A DNA stretch of 64,000 nucleotides from Pseudomonas sp. S30 (GTDB lineage Bacteria > Pseudomonadota > Gammaproteobacteria > Pseudomonadales > Pseudomonadaceae): positions 62,001-126,000 of the forward strand of contig NZ_JACVTO010000008.1 of NCBI RefSeq assembly GCF_016518545.1, written 5' to 3'. The notes beneath the pieces are model-generated. The model was not told the DNA's origin. It did no database searches and saw only the letters and a program-made list of their open reading frames with translations. A program made the translations under genes and the position numbers. Positions 18,213 to 27,515 of this stretch are shown here, piece by piece. Within the stretch, counting starts at the first letter, position 1, and each line of letters opens with the position of its first letter.

Positions 18213-21200
18213 ATGGGCGTGATGCGGCACTCGCAACAGATCAGCAGCGACACGCGTGAACCCGCCCTGACCGACGCCCCCACGCCGAAGACACCCCGTC
18301 ATCGGCGCCTCTGGTGGCGGCTGATCGTGCTGATCGTGCTGGTGGCCCTGGTCGCGCTGGGTTTGGCCGTGCATGACGAAGTGCGCACCTCGCGGGTGCA
18401 GTCGCGTGAATTCAGCCAGCTGGCCAGTACCCTCACCTACTCCCTGGGCAGCGGCCCGAGCGACGCCATCGTCTACCCAGGCGACGGCCCCTTCGACAAG
18501 CGCCTGGGCTACAGCGCCCTGGGCCAGTTTCTGCCGCGGCTGCTCAAGCGTGACTACCTGATCAGCGAACAGGTGCGTTTTTCCCCGGCGTTGATGCGCT
18601 ATGTCGATCATGGCCTGTTCGTGCCCTACGTGGAGAAGGATCAGGCCGGCCTGTCGATCACCGATTGCCGTGGCGACAGCCTTTATCAGTACCGTTACCC
18701 GCAACAGCTTTACGGCAGCTTTGCCGACATCCCGCCGCTGATCGTCAGCAGCCTGCTGTTCATCGAGAACCGTGACCTGCTCGACGGCCGCGAGCCACGT
18801 GACAACCCGGCGGTGGACTGGCCGCGCTTCGCCAAGGCCGCCTATACCCAGGTGGCCAAGTACCTGGCGCTGCCGGGGCAGTCCGCCGGGGGCAGCACCC
18901 TGGCGACCCAACTGGAAAAATACCGCCATTCGCCGGACGGTCTGACGGTCAGTGGTGCCGAGAAGATCCGCCAGATGATCTCGGCCAGCGTGCGTGCCTA
19001 TCGAGACGGGCCGGACACCACGGCGGCGCGGCGGCGCATCGTGCGCGACTACCTCAACAGCGTGCCACTGTCGGCCGTGCCGGGACATGGCGAGGTGCAC
19101 GGCCTGGCCGAGGGCTTGCGGGTCTGGTACGGCGCCGACTTCGCCGACGTGAACCAGGCCCTGGCCTCCACCGCCACGGACCCTCGGAGCCTGGCTGCAA
19201 GAGGCCTGGCATTGCGCGAAGTGCTGTCGCTGATGATCGCCCAGCGCCGGCCCTCGCACTACCTGTCCAAGGGGCGCCTGGAACTGGCCGAACTGACCGA
19301 TGCGCATATCCGCGTGCTGGCCGCCAACGGCGTCATCGACCGGCCGTTGGGCGATGCCGCCCTGGCCAGTGAAGCGGTGTACCGCGACTGGGTGGCGCAG
19401 CCGACCATCGTGCCGATCGTCACCAACAAGGGCATCAGCCTGGCGCGCAATCGCCTGGCGGCCATGCTCGACCGGCCGCTGTACGACCTCGATCGTCTCG
19501 ACCTGTCCGCCACCAGCACCTTGCAGGCCGACCTGCAGACCCAGGTCAGCCAGTACCTGAAGAACCTGGCCGACCCCGCCTTCGCCGCGCAGATCGGTCT
19601 GATCGGCGAGCGCCTGCTGACCAGCCGCAGCACGGACCAGGTCAGCTACAGCTTCACATTGTTCGAGCGTACCGCCGATGGCTCGCGAGTGCGGGTGCAG
19701 ACCGACAGCACCAATCAGCCCTTCGACATCAACGAGGGCAGCAAGCTGGAGCTGGGTTCCACGGCCAAGCTGCGCGTGCTCACCACCTACCTGGAAATCA
19801 TCGCCGAACTGCACGAGCGCTATGCCGGCAAGCCCGTGGCCGAACTGCGCAAGGAGCCGGTCGCCGATCTGGACCGCATCAGCCAATGGGCACGGCAATG
19901 GCTGATGCAGAACAGCAGGGACCAGCACCTCGACGCCATGCTCGACGCCGCGCTGGAGCGCACCTACTCGGCCAGCACCGGCGAGGCGTTCTTCACCGGT
20001 GGTGGCCTGCACCGCTTCAACAACTTCCGCAAGCAGGACGAAGGGCGAAATCCGAGCCTGAAGGACGCGCTGCGCGAATCGATCAACCTGCCGTTCATCC
20101 GCCTGATGCGCGACCTGGTGCGCTACGTCACCTACCAGCAGCCCTACAACCGCGAGCCGCTGCTCAAGGACGATGCCGATCCGCGCCGCCAGGAATACCT
20201 GGCCCGCTTCGCCGACCGCGAAGGCACCAACTACCTGCTGCGTTTCTGGCGCAAGTACCAGCGCAAGACCTCGCAGCAGCGCCTGGACACCTTTCTCGAC
20301 GGCATGCGCGTGACTCCACAGCGCCTGGCAGCAGCGCACCGCTACCTGTTCCCCGATGCGCGTCAGGAAACCTTCAATGCCTTCGTTCGCGCCCGCGGCG
20401 CCAAGGACAAGGCGGCCCTGGCCAAGCTCAGCGACGGCCGTCTGGCCGAGATGTACGCCGCCTACGGGCCGGGCAAGTACGACCTGCCCGACCAGGGCTT
20501 CATCGCCAAGGTGCACCCGCTGGACCTGTGGCTGCTGGGCTACTTGCTGCGCAACCCGGGCGCCAGCACCCGCGACATGGTCAATGCCAGCCGCTTCGAA
20601 CGCCAGGAGGTCTACAGCTGGCTGTTCAAGAGCCGCCACCAGGGCGCACGGGACAGCCGTATCCGCACCATGGTCGAAATCGAGGCGTTCCTGGACATCC
20701 ACCAGCGCTGGAAGCGCGTGGGCTACCCCTTCGACCACCTGGTACCCTCGCTGGCCACGGCCATCGGCAGCTCCGGCGACCGACCAGCGGCGCTGTCGGA
20801 ACTGGTGGGGATCATCCAGAACGACGGCGTGCGCCTGCCTACGTTGCGCATCGACACGCTGCATTTCGCCGCCGACACGCCCTACGAAACCCGGCTGGTC
20901 AGTGATCCGGACCGAGGCCGGCGGATTCTCAAGGTGGAAGTGGCGCGCGCCTTGAAGGGCGCCATGTCGCAAGTGGTGGACGCCGGCACGGCACGGCGCA
21001 TCGCCGGCAGTTTCAAGCTGCAGGACGGCACCTCACTGGTGATGGGCGGGAAAACCGGCACCGGTGACAACCGCCTGCAAAGCTATGGTGCCGGCGGACG
21101 ACTGATTGCCTCGCGCTCGGTGAACCGTACCGCGACCTTCGTGTTCTTCCTGGGCGACAGCCATTTCGGCACGCTCACCGCCTTCGTGCCCGGGCCCACG

Positions 21201-21329
21201 GCAGAGGCCTTCACCTTCACCTCGGCCCTGCCGGTGCAAGTGCTAAAAGGCATGGCGCCGATCCTGATGCCTTACCTGGAGCCGGGAAACGCCAATGCCT
21301 GCAAGGCGCCGTCTCTTGCCGGGCGGTAA
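18213..21329 (+). CDS. Divergent class A penicillin-binding protein (GT51 plus transpeptidase)
   Basis: A 1038-residue inner membrane protein: a cytoplasmic tail, one membrane helix (about residues 33-53), a GT51-like glycosyltransferase region and a transpeptidase domain. Transpeptidase motifs are all visible: Ser516-T-A-Lys519, Ser623-I-Asn625 and Lys947-T-G. The GT51 part is divergent: motif 1 keeps Glu185 but reads ENRDLLDGREPRD instead of EDRxFxxHxG, and the GGSTLATQL motif is present. The second catalytic Glu region (usually RKIKE) reads EKIRQ with Gln254. The transpeptidase half contains long insertions. GGAAG lies 3 bases before the ATG at 18213; Met4 (18222) is an alternative start. 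It probably acts in periplasmic peptidoglycan synthesis, but the polymerase half may be impaired. Confidence 0.75.
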   Translation: MGVMRHSQQISSDTREPALTDAPTPKTPRHRRLWWRLIVLIVLVALVALGLAVHDEVRTSRVQSREFSQLASTLTYSLGSGPSDAIVYPGDGPFDKRLGYSALGQFLPRLLKRDYLISEQVRFSPALMRYVDHGLFVPYVEKDQAGLSITDCRGDSLYQYRYPQQLYGSFADIPPLIVSSLLFIENRDLLDGREPRDNPAVDWPRFAKAAYTQVAKYLALPGQSAGGSTLATQLEKYRHSPDGLTVSGAEKIRQMISASVRAYRDGPDTTAARRRIVRDYLNSVPLSAVPGHGEVHGLAEGLRVWYGADFADVNQALASTATDPRSLAARGLALREVLSLMIAQRRPSHYLSKGRLELAELTDAHIRVLAANGVIDRPLGDAALASEAVYRDWVAQPTIVPIVTNKGISLARNRLAAMLDRPLYDLDRLDLSATSTLQADLQTQVSQYLKNLADPAFAAQIGLIGERLLTSRSTDQVSYSFTLFERTADGSRVRVQTDSTNQPFDINEGSKLELGSTAKLRVLTTYLEIIAELHERYAGKPVAELRKEPVADLDRISQWARQWLMQNSRDQHLDAMLDAALERTYSASTGEAFFTGGGLHRFNNFRKQDEGRNPSLKDALRESINLPFIRLMRDLVRYVTYQQPYNREPLLKDDADPRRQEYLARFADREGTNYLLRFWRKYQRKTSQQRLDTFLDGMRVTPQRLAAAHRYLFPDARQETFNAFVRARGAKDKAALAKLSDGRLAEMYAAYGPGKYDLPDQGFIAKVHPLDLWLLGYLLRNPGASTRDMVNASRFERQEVYSWLFKSRHQGARDSRIRTMVEIEAFLDIHQRWKRVGYPFDHLVPSLATAIGSSGDRPAALSELVGIIQNDGVRLPTLRIDTLHFAADTPYETRLVSDPDRGRRILKVEVARALKGAMSQVVDAGTARRIAGSFKLQDGTSLVMGGKTGTGDNRLQSYGAGGRLIASRSVNRTATFVFFLGDSHFGTLTAFVPGPTAEAFTFTSALPVQVLKGMAPILMPYLEPGNANACKAPSLAGR

Positions 21330-21352
21330 CCGAACCTTGCATCGGAAAAATA

Positions 21353-21365
21353 GATGATAATCATC
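21353..21365. promoter_or_regulatory. Fur-box-like palindrome upstream of the yqjI-like gene
   Basis: GATGATAATCATC is a perfect 13-base palindrome containing TGATAATCAT, the core of the 19-base Fur consensus (12 of 19 positions match by eye). It lies 13 bases before the -35 element of the yqjI-yqjH promoter, consistent with iron control of a siderophore reductase operon. Confidence 0.6.
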
Positions 21366-21377
21366 CGCATTTAAAGG

Positions 21378-21405
21378 TTGAATTAAGATATATCTTGAGT
21401 AGTAT
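21378..21405 (+). promoter_or_regulatory. Promoter with embedded operator for the yqjI-like/yqjH operon
   Basis: A -35-like TTGAAT (21378-21383) and a -10-like TAGTAT (21400-21405) are 16 bases apart. Exactly between them is the perfect palindrome AAGATATATCTT (21385-21396). That placement suits a repressor such as the PadR protein encoded next, by autoregulation. Confidence 0.6.
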
Positions 21406-21437
21406 CTTTCACTGAATCCCCGTTGAGTGGCAGTGAA

Positions 21438-21977
21438 ATGCGTGAGCCTGCACCGAACGATCCCCTTGACCGCCGCGTGGGCCGCAGTGAGCGCGGCCCC
21501 CGTGTTTTCGCACCCGGCGACCTGAAGCTGCTGCTGTTGTCGATGCTCTCGTCGGGTCGACCTGGGCATGGCTACGAGTTGATCCGTCAGATCGAGGCGC
21601 TGTTCGATGGCAGCTACAGCCCCAGCCCTGGCGTGATCTATCCCACCTTGAGCTTCCTCGAAGAGGCGGAGCTGATCACCGGCTACATCGAGGGCAGCAA
21701 GCGCCAGTACGTCATCACCGACAGCGGCCGGCGTGCCCTGGATGATCAGGCCGTCGCCCTGGAAGGCGTGCGTACGCGCATCGACCTGAGCCGCCGCGCT
21801 CTAAAGGGGCAGGATCGCCCACCCGAAATCCATGAGGCGGTCGGTAATCTGCGCCACGCCTTGCACCTACACAGTGGCCACTGGACGCCAGAGGAGATCG
21901 AGCGCGTGCGGCGGCTGCTCGACGACACCGCCAAGGCCATCGCCAGCGGGCCGTCCCCACAGGAGAAGACCCCATGA
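21438..21977 (+). CDS. yqjI: PadR-family regulator, YqjI-like
   Basis: About 179 residues with an N-terminal PadR winged helix (DLKLLLLSMLSSGRPGHGYELI, SPGVIYPTLSFLEEAELI) and a helical C-terminal domain for dimerisation. It is followed, with ATGA overlap, by a siderophore-interacting flavoprotein, the same pairing as yqjI/yqjH of E. coli, where YqjI is a nickel-responsive repressor of yqjH. The long His-rich N-terminal arm of the E. coli protein is absent; only a short charged leader is present, so metal sensing may differ. Start choice is weak: ATG 21438 is used, while a TTG at 21423 is in frame. Confidence 0.78.
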   Translation: MREPAPNDPLDRRVGRSERGPRVFAPGDLKLLLLSMLSSGRPGHGYELIRQIEALFDGSYSPSPGVIYPTLSFLEEAELITGYIEGSKRQYVITDSGRRALDDQAVALEGVRTRIDLSRRALKGQDRPPEIHEAVGNLRHALHLHSGHWTPEEIERVRRLLDDTAKAIASGPSPQEKTP

Positions 21978-22735
21978 ACGACACCATTCATCGCGTCAAC
22001 CACCCGATCCGCCAGCGTCGCCTGCACGTGCTGCGCGTGACCGAGCTGACTCCACGCATGCGCCGCATCACCCTGGGAGGGCCGGAGCTCGCCGGGTTCG
22101 TCAGCCTCGGCACGGACGATCACATCAAGCTGTTGTTCGGCTGCACCGCCCAGGAACAGCAGGCGATCGATACCCGCAACCTGAGTGGCGAGGGCAGCGT
22201 GCGACCGACCATGCGCGAGTACACGCCCCGGCGCATCGACCTTCAGGCGCTGGAGCTGGACATCGATTTCGTGCTGCACGGCGACGGTCCTGCCTCGACC
22301 TGGGCCGCCCAGGCGGCGCCGGGCCAGACCCTGGACATCGCCGGGCCGCGCGCCTCCATGGTGGTCCCGGACATCTTCGACAGCTACCTGCTGATCGGCG
22401 ACGAGACAGCGATCCCGGCCATCGCCCGGCGGCTGGAAGCCTTGCCTGCTGGCCGCCAGGTGCTGGCCGTGATCGAGGTCGAGGACGAGCACGAGCGCCA
22501 GCCGCTGGGCAGCCAGGCCCAGGTGGAAGTGATCTGGGTACGACGGCATGCCGAGGACCTGCTCGACCGGGTGGCGCACCTGGCGTTGCCGCAGGGCAGG
22601 CTGTATGGCTGGGTGGCGCTGGAGAAAGGCCTGACCCGGCAGGTCAAGCGTCTGCTGCTGGACAAGGGTGTGCCGGAAGACCGGCTCAAGGCCGCGGCGT
22701 ACTGGCGTGCAGAAGGCACGCCAGATGACGAGTAG
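21974..22735 (+). CDS. yqjH: Siderophore-interacting flavoprotein (ferric-chelate reductase)
   Basis: A 253-residue protein of the SIP/YqjH family: an FAD-binding barrel (MRRITLGGPELAGF, FVLHGDGPASTWAAQA) and an NAD(P)H-binding C-terminal domain (YLLIGDETAIPAIARRLE, GWVALEKGLTRQVKRLL). Family members reduce ferric siderophores in the cytoplasm to release iron. It overlaps the yqjI-like stop (ATGA) and is probably co-transcribed and translationally coupled with it. Confidence 0.88.
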   Translation: MNDTIHRVNHPIRQRRLHVLRVTELTPRMRRITLGGPELAGFVSLGTDDHIKLLFGCTAQEQQAIDTRNLSGEGSVRPTMREYTPRRIDLQALELDIDFVLHGDGPASTWAAQAAPGQTLDIAGPRASMVVPDIFDSYLLIGDETAIPAIARRLEALPAGRQVLAVIEVEDEHERQPLGSQAQVEVIWVRRHAEDLLDRVAHLALPQGRLYGWVALEKGLTRQVKRLLLDKGVPEDRLKAAAYWRAEGTPDDE

Positions 22736-22780
22736 CCGCTGACCGCCCGGCATGGCGCACCGCTCGCGGTCGCGCCTGTC

Positions 22781-23416
22781 TCAGCCTTGGCGTGCGCCCC
22801 ACCAGCGGTCGAGGCCGATCAGCAGCACACCGATCCCCCAGAAGCCGGCCAGCACGCCCAGCCCGTTGAGCGTCACCTGGGCATAGCCAAGGCTCGCGAC
22901 GTCGACGAAGGGATAGGGGTACACGCCGATCTCATGCCCACGCCACAGCATGAACACGAAGTACGTCAGCGGATAGAGGCTCCAGGCCGCCAGGTGCCAC
23001 AGGCGCAGATGCCCCTTGGGCACCGCCACGCACCAGTACAGTGTGAACACCACCGGCATCACGTCGTGCAGCAGCTCGTCGGCCAGATGCTGCCAACCTT
23101 GCGGGTGCCACAGGCCGCGCAGCAGCAGGCTGTAGGCCAGGGCCACCAGCACGATGCTGACCAGCACGCCAGCGCTCACCGCCGGTGTCAGGAACCAGCG
23201 CCGCGCAGCTGTTTCTCGGCCGAAGGCGGCATGGCTGAGCACTGTGGCCACCAGCGTATTGCTGAGCACGGTGAAATAGCCGAACAGGTTGATCAGCCCG
23301 CCGATGAGACTGGCCTGCTCTTGCCAGCGTGCCCACAGTACCAGGTACAGCTGGATCGCCAGCCCGGTCCAGCCGAGCAGCGCGGCGCCCGTCAGCCAGG
23401 CGCGGTGGCGCCTCAA
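22781..23416 (-). CDS. Pr6Pr-family six-helix membrane protein
   Basis: About 211 residues with six predicted membrane segments beginning at [19 protein letters not shown] and ending [16 protein letters not shown]. It matches Pr6Pr-type integral membrane proteins, which have no established function. No ATG is available before the first helix. The TTG at 23416, overlapping the stop of the upstream gene as TTGA, fits the expected length, but no clear ribosome site is seen and the frame stays open upstream, so the start is uncertain. Confidence 0.65.
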   Translation of the reverse strand: MRRHRAWLTGAALLGWTGLAIQLYLVLWARWQEQASLIGGLINLFGYFTVLSNTLVATVLSHAAFGRETAARRWFLTPAVSAGVLVSIVLVALAYSLLLRGLWHPQGWQHLADELLHDVMPVVFTLYWCVAVPKGHLRLWHLAAWSLYPLTYFVFMLWRGHEIGVYPYPFVDVASLGYAQVTLNGLGVLAGFWGIGVLLIGLDRWWGARQG

Positions 23417-23634
23417 CGCTGACGCTGCAGCTTGACGTACAACTGCTCGACCCTCTCCCGGGCCCAGGGCGTCTTGCGCAGAAATGTCAGGCTCGACTTG
23501 ATGCTCGGATCGCTCTTGAAGCAGCGGATATCGATACGCTCGGCCAACCCCTGCCATTGGTAGTGGTCCACCAGCTCGGTCAGGATCTGCTCCAGCGTCT
23601 TGCCGTGCAGCGCGGTGTGTTGCGCCGTGCTCAT
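23413..23634 (-). CDS. VF530-family (DUF2132) small DNA-binding protein
   Basis: A 73-residue protein with the compact helical VF530 fold sequence ([47 protein letters not shown]). The family is annotated as DNA-binding on structural grounds; its physiological role is unknown. It is translationally coupled to the Pr6Pr gene downstream. Confidence 0.85.
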   Translation of the reverse strand: MSTAQHTALHGKTLEQILTELVDHYQWQGLAERIDIRCFKSDPSIKSSLTFLRKTPWARERVEQLYVKLQRQR

Positions 23635-23820
23635 GCCGTTCTCCAGCGTTGAAAGATGCGCACCTTACACCAGTGCAGAGGCTGGGTGTGCGATTCGCGG
23701 CGTAGCTGCGGGCGGCATTGTCAGCACGCCTGCATGGGACGGCTTCTAGGCTATTCAGCCAGAGCCCAGGGTCAGCGCACACATCCCGGGGCATGAACAG
23801 TAGTGCCATATGTAAATGGC

Positions 23821-23840
23821 AATGTTATATTGTATCAATA
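23821..23840 (+). promoter_or_regulatory. Zur-like operator of the TonB receptor gene
   Basis: AATGTTATATTGTATCAATA carries one near-perfect Zur half (AATGTTATA) and a degenerate second half. It lies 31 bases before the start of a ZnuD-type receptor, in the promoter region, and resembles the operator before rpmE2. Confidence 0.65.
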
Positions 23841-23871
23841 AATATCTGCCGCCAAGGAATGTCCCCTCGCC

Positions 23872-25881
23872 ATGCTGTCCAAATCTTTCGTCCTGTCTCC
23901 CCTCGCCGTCGCGCTGTGGCTGGCCTCATCACCTGGCCAGGCGCTGGAGCTCGCACCTCAGGTGATCACTGCCAACCCCCTGGGCAACTCGCAATTGGCC
24001 GCCCCCAGCACCGTGCTCGAGGGTGACGCGTTGCTGCAACAGCAGCAGGGCAGCCTGGGAGAGACCCTGAACAAGCAGCCCGGGGTGGCGTCCACCTGGT
24101 TCGGGCCGGGGGCGAGCCGTCCAGTCATCCGCGGTATGGACGGCGACCGCATCCGTCTCCTGCGCAATGGCGTCGGTGCCCTGGATGCTTCGTCGCTGTC
24201 CTACGACCATGCGGTGCCGCTGGATCCGGTCAACGTCGATCGCATCGAGATCGTGCGCGGACCGGCTGCCCTGCTCTATGGCGGCAATGCCATCGGTGGG
24301 GTGATCAACACCTTCGACAATCGGATTCCCGATTCGCCCATCGACGGCATCCACGGTGCTGGCGAACTGCGCTACGGCGGCGCCGACACCACCCGCAGCA
24401 GCGCTGGCAAGCTGGAAGCGGGCGACGGCACGTTCGCCCTGCACCTGGACGCCAACAGCCGCCAGTTCAACGACCTGCGCATCCCTGGCTATGCGCGCAG
24501 CAGCAGGGTCCGCGATGCCGATGATGCAGGCTCCAAGCACCGTCTGGAGAACAGTGACGGTCGCCAGGACGGCGGCGCGATCGGCGGCTCGTATCAGTGG
24601 GATCATGGTTATGCCGGCCTGTCCTATAGCCGTTACGACGGCAACTACGGTTCGGTCGCCGAGCCGGGTGTACGCCTGGACATGGAACAGGATCACTATG
24701 CCTTCGCCTCGGAATTGCGCGACCTCGAGGGGTTGTTCAGCTCGATCAAGGTCGATGCCGGCTACACCGAATACAAGCACCGTGAGATCGAAGACGGCGA
24801 AGTGGGCACCACGTTCAAGAACAAGGGCTACGAAGCGCGTATCGAGGCCCGTCACCAGCCCATCGGGCCGGTCGAGGGCGTGGTCGGCGCTCAGGTGAAC
24901 CGCAGCGAGTTCTCGGCGCTGGGCGAGGAAGCCTTCGTTCCGCAGACCGATACCGACAGCCTCGCGCTGTTCATGCTCGAACAGTGGCAAGCCACCGAGC
25001 GCTTGAACCTGAGCCTGGGCGCGCGCCTGGAGCACACCCGTGTCGATCCGGACAGCCAGGGCAACGAGCGCTTCGTCCACGCCGACGGCACCGACAGCTT
25101 CAATGCCTGGAGCCTGTCGTCCGGGGCGGTCTATCAACTCGATTCGGTCTGGGCGCTGGCGGCGAACCTGGGCTACACCGAGCGTGCCCCGACCTTCTAC
25201 GAGCTGTACGCCAATGGTGCCCACGTGGCGACCGGCACCTACGAGGTGGGCGATGCCGACCTGAACAAGGAAAAGGCCATTTCCGGCGACCTGGCCCTGC
25301 GCTTCGACAACGGCACCCACAAGGGCAGCGTGGGGGTGTTCTACAGCCATTTTCGCAACTACATCGGTCTGATCGGCAGCGGAGTCGAGCGCGAAGGCGA
25401 AGACGAAGACGACCTGATCCCGGAGTACCGCTACACCGGCGTGCGGGCGCGCTTCTACGGCATCGAAGCCCAGGATCACTGGAAACTGCTGGAAAACCGC
25501 TATGGCCGTTTCGCCCTGGAACTGTCCGGTGACTATACCCGTGCCAAGAACCTCGACACCGGCGAGCCGCTGCCACGCATCGCACCGCTGCGCGTCAACA
25601 CCGGACTGCTGTGGGAGCTGGATCGCTGGCAGGCGCGAGTGGATGTACAGCATGCCTCGGCGCAGCATCGCAAGCCGGCCAACGAAACCAGCACCGATGG
25701 CTACACCACCCTGGGCGCGAGCGTCGGCTATCGCTTCGACATCGGCCAGAGCCAATGGCTGGCGTTCGTGCGCGGCGAGAACCTGACCGACCAGACGGTC
25801 CGCTACGCCAGCTCGATTCTGCGTGACATCGCCCCGGCACCGGGGCGCAGTGTCGAAGTCGGACTGACCACCCGGTTCTGA
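23872..25881 (+). CDS. znuD: TonB-dependent outer membrane zinc receptor (ZnuD-type)
   Basis: A 669-residue receptor: signal peptide (to about residue 23, SSPGQALEL), a TonB box-like ELAPQVIT, a plug domain (GASRPVIRGMDGDRIRLLRNG, GPAALLYGGNAIGG) and a 22-strand barrel ending in Phe (VEVGLTTRF). An acidic loop (REGEDEDDLIPE, near residue 505) is typical of ZnuD-like receptors. It would take up zinc or a zinc chelate under starvation. AAGGA about 12 bases upstream is the likely ribosome site. The Zur-like operator at 23821 supports the substrate call. Confidence 0.85.
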   Translation: MLSKSFVLSPLAVALWLASSPGQALELAPQVITANPLGNSQLAAPSTVLEGDALLQQQQGSLGETLNKQPGVASTWFGPGASRPVIRGMDGDRIRLLRNGVGALDASSLSYDHAVPLDPVNVDRIEIVRGPAALLYGGNAIGGVINTFDNRIPDSPIDGIHGAGELRYGGADTTRSSAGKLEAGDGTFALHLDANSRQFNDLRIPGYARSSRVRDADDAGSKHRLENSDGRQDGGAIGGSYQWDHGYAGLSYSRYDGNYGSVAEPGVRLDMEQDHYAFASELRDLEGLFSSIKVDAGYTEYKHREIEDGEVGTTFKNKGYEARIEARHQPIGPVEGVVGAQVNRSEFSALGEEAFVPQTDTDSLALFMLEQWQATERLNLSLGARLEHTRVDPDSQGNERFVHADGTDSFNAWSLSSGAVYQLDSVWALAANLGYTERAPTFYELYANGAHVATGTYEVGDADLNKEKAISGDLALRFDNGTHKGSVGVFYSHFRNYIGLIGSGVEREGEDEDDLIPEYRYTGVRARFYGIEAQDHWKLLENRYGRFALELSGDYTRAKNLDTGEPLPRIAPLRVNTGLLWELDRWQARVDVQHASAQHRKPANETSTDGYTTLGASVGYRFDIGQSQWLAFVRGENLTDQTVRYASSILRDIAPAPGRSVEVGLTTRF

Positions 25882-26137
25882 CGCCCGCTCGCTGAAGTAC
25901 GACGGGCTGCTCCCAGGGAATCAGAGGGGGCGGTCCGTATTCGACGGCACTGCACTCTTACCGCCTCCACAACAATGCCCTGCGACATTCTGTCTTTTTT
26001 TCCGTGACCATCCTCTATATCCTCCCCGCCGCAAGCTGAAACGCTTCACTAATTATCCCTTGCAGCCTTCGTCATCAGAGAGCAGCTCTTTGATGCGCTT
26101 GCGTTTTCCCCACACTCTAAAAAGACAGCGCTATCTC

Positions 26138-27484
26138 ATGTTTCAACTGCCCAACTCACGCCTTCCCGGCATCGTCTTGACCACGGTGCTCGCCAGCCTG
26201 GCATCGCCCGCCGTGGCCGACTCGCCATTTGCCACCGACTCGCCCTGGATGCTGGGCGACTGGGGCGGCACTCGTCAGCGCCTGCAACAACAGGGCTACG
26301 ATTTCACTCTGGGCTACACCGGCGAAATGGGCAGCAACCTGCACGGCGGCTACGATCATGACCGCACTGCTCGCTACAGCGACCAGCTCACCTTGGGCAC
26401 CCACTTCGACCTGCAGAAGTTGCTGGGTTGGCAGGACAGCGAATTCCAGCTCACCGTCACCGAACGCAGCGGCCGCAACATCAGCAATGACCGAATCAAC
26501 GACCCACGTGTCGGCGGGTTCACTTCCGCCCAGGAAGTCTGGGGTCGCGGCCAGACCTGGCGCCTGACCCAGATGTGGTTCAGGCAGAAGTACCTCGACG
26601 GTGCCCTGGACATCAAGGCCGGACGCTTCGGCGAGGGCGAGGATTTCAACAGCTTCCCCTGCGACTTCCAGAACCTGGCGTTCTGCGGCTCGCAAGTAGG
26701 TAATTGGGTGGGCGGCATCTGGTACAACTGGCCGGTGAGCCAATGGGCCTTGCGCGTCAGATACAACCTACACGAGAACCTCTACGCGCAGATCGGCGTC
26801 TACGAACAGAACCCCTCGAACCTGGAAACGGGTAATGGCTTCAAACTCAGTGGCAGTGGCACGCAAGGCGCGCTGATGCCGATAGAACTGGTGTGGAGCC
26901 CGCAGGTCAATGGCTTGAAAGGGGAATATCGCGCCGGCTACTACTACAGTAATGCCAAGGCACAGGATGTTTACCGCGACGTTGATTCACAGCCTGCGGC
27001 GCTGACGGGCCAGGCCTATCGCAGCCGTGCCAGCAAGCAGGGCGTGTGGTTCGGCGCCCAGCAGCAGGTGACGTCGCTGGCCTCCGACGCTTCGCGCGGC
27101 CTGAGCCTGTTCGCCAATGCCACGATGCACGACAAGAAGACCAATATCATCGACAACTATGTTCAGGCAGGCCTGGTGTACAAAGGCCCTTTCGACGCCC
27201 GCGCCAAGGACGACATCGGCTTCGCCCTGGCCCGCGTGCACGTCAATCCGGCCTACCGCAAGAATGCCCGCCTGATCAATCGGGTCAACCTTGTGGACGA
27301 CTACGACCAGCCCGGCTCCCTGCCTGTCCAGGACACCGAATACAGCGCCGAACTCTACTACGGCATTCACGTGGCCAATTGGCTGACCGTGCGCCCGAAC
27401 CTGCAGTACATCCGCCATCCAGGTGGCGTGTCGCAGGTCGATGACGCACTGGTCGGCGGCCTGAAGATCCAGAGCAGTTTCTGA
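26138..27484 (+). CDS. oprB: Carbohydrate-selective porin, OprB family
   Basis: A 448-residue outer membrane porin: signal peptide (LPGIVLTTVLASLASPAVADS), then the OprB signature (MLGDWGGTRQRLQQQGYDF) and beta-barrel repeats, ending in aromatic Phe (GGLKIQSSF). It allows sugar (glucose) diffusion into the periplasm. The ATG at 26138 was chosen because the signal peptide starts there; the frame continues to 26060. It lies 31 bases before gcd, so it probably feeds the glucose dehydrogenase. Confidence 0.88.
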   Translation: MFQLPNSRLPGIVLTTVLASLASPAVADSPFATDSPWMLGDWGGTRQRLQQQGYDFTLGYTGEMGSNLHGGYDHDRTARYSDQLTLGTHFDLQKLLGWQDSEFQLTVTERSGRNISNDRINDPRVGGFTSAQEVWGRGQTWRLTQMWFRQKYLDGALDIKAGRFGEGEDFNSFPCDFQNLAFCGSQVGNWVGGIWYNWPVSQWALRVRYNLHENLYAQIGVYEQNPSNLETGNGFKLSGSGTQGALMPIELVWSPQVNGLKGEYRAGYYYSNAKAQDVYRDVDSQPAALTGQAYRSRASKQGVWFGAQQQVTSLASDASRGLSLFANATMHDKKTNIIDNYVQAGLVYKGPFDARAKDDIGFALARVHVNPAYRKNARLINRVNLVDDYDQPGSLPVQDTEYSAELYYGIHVANWLTVRPNLQYIRHPGGVSQVDDALVGGLKIQSSF

Positions 27485-27515
27485 AATGACCCCTCGAACG
27501 AACGGAGAACCCACG

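Noticed and set aside
18165..20972. 935-codon open frame on the minus strand opposite the penicillin-binding protein gene
   Set aside because: It is the antisense shadow of a GC-rich gene; composition is Ala/Gln/His/Val-rich with no domain, and the plus-strand protein has clear motifs.
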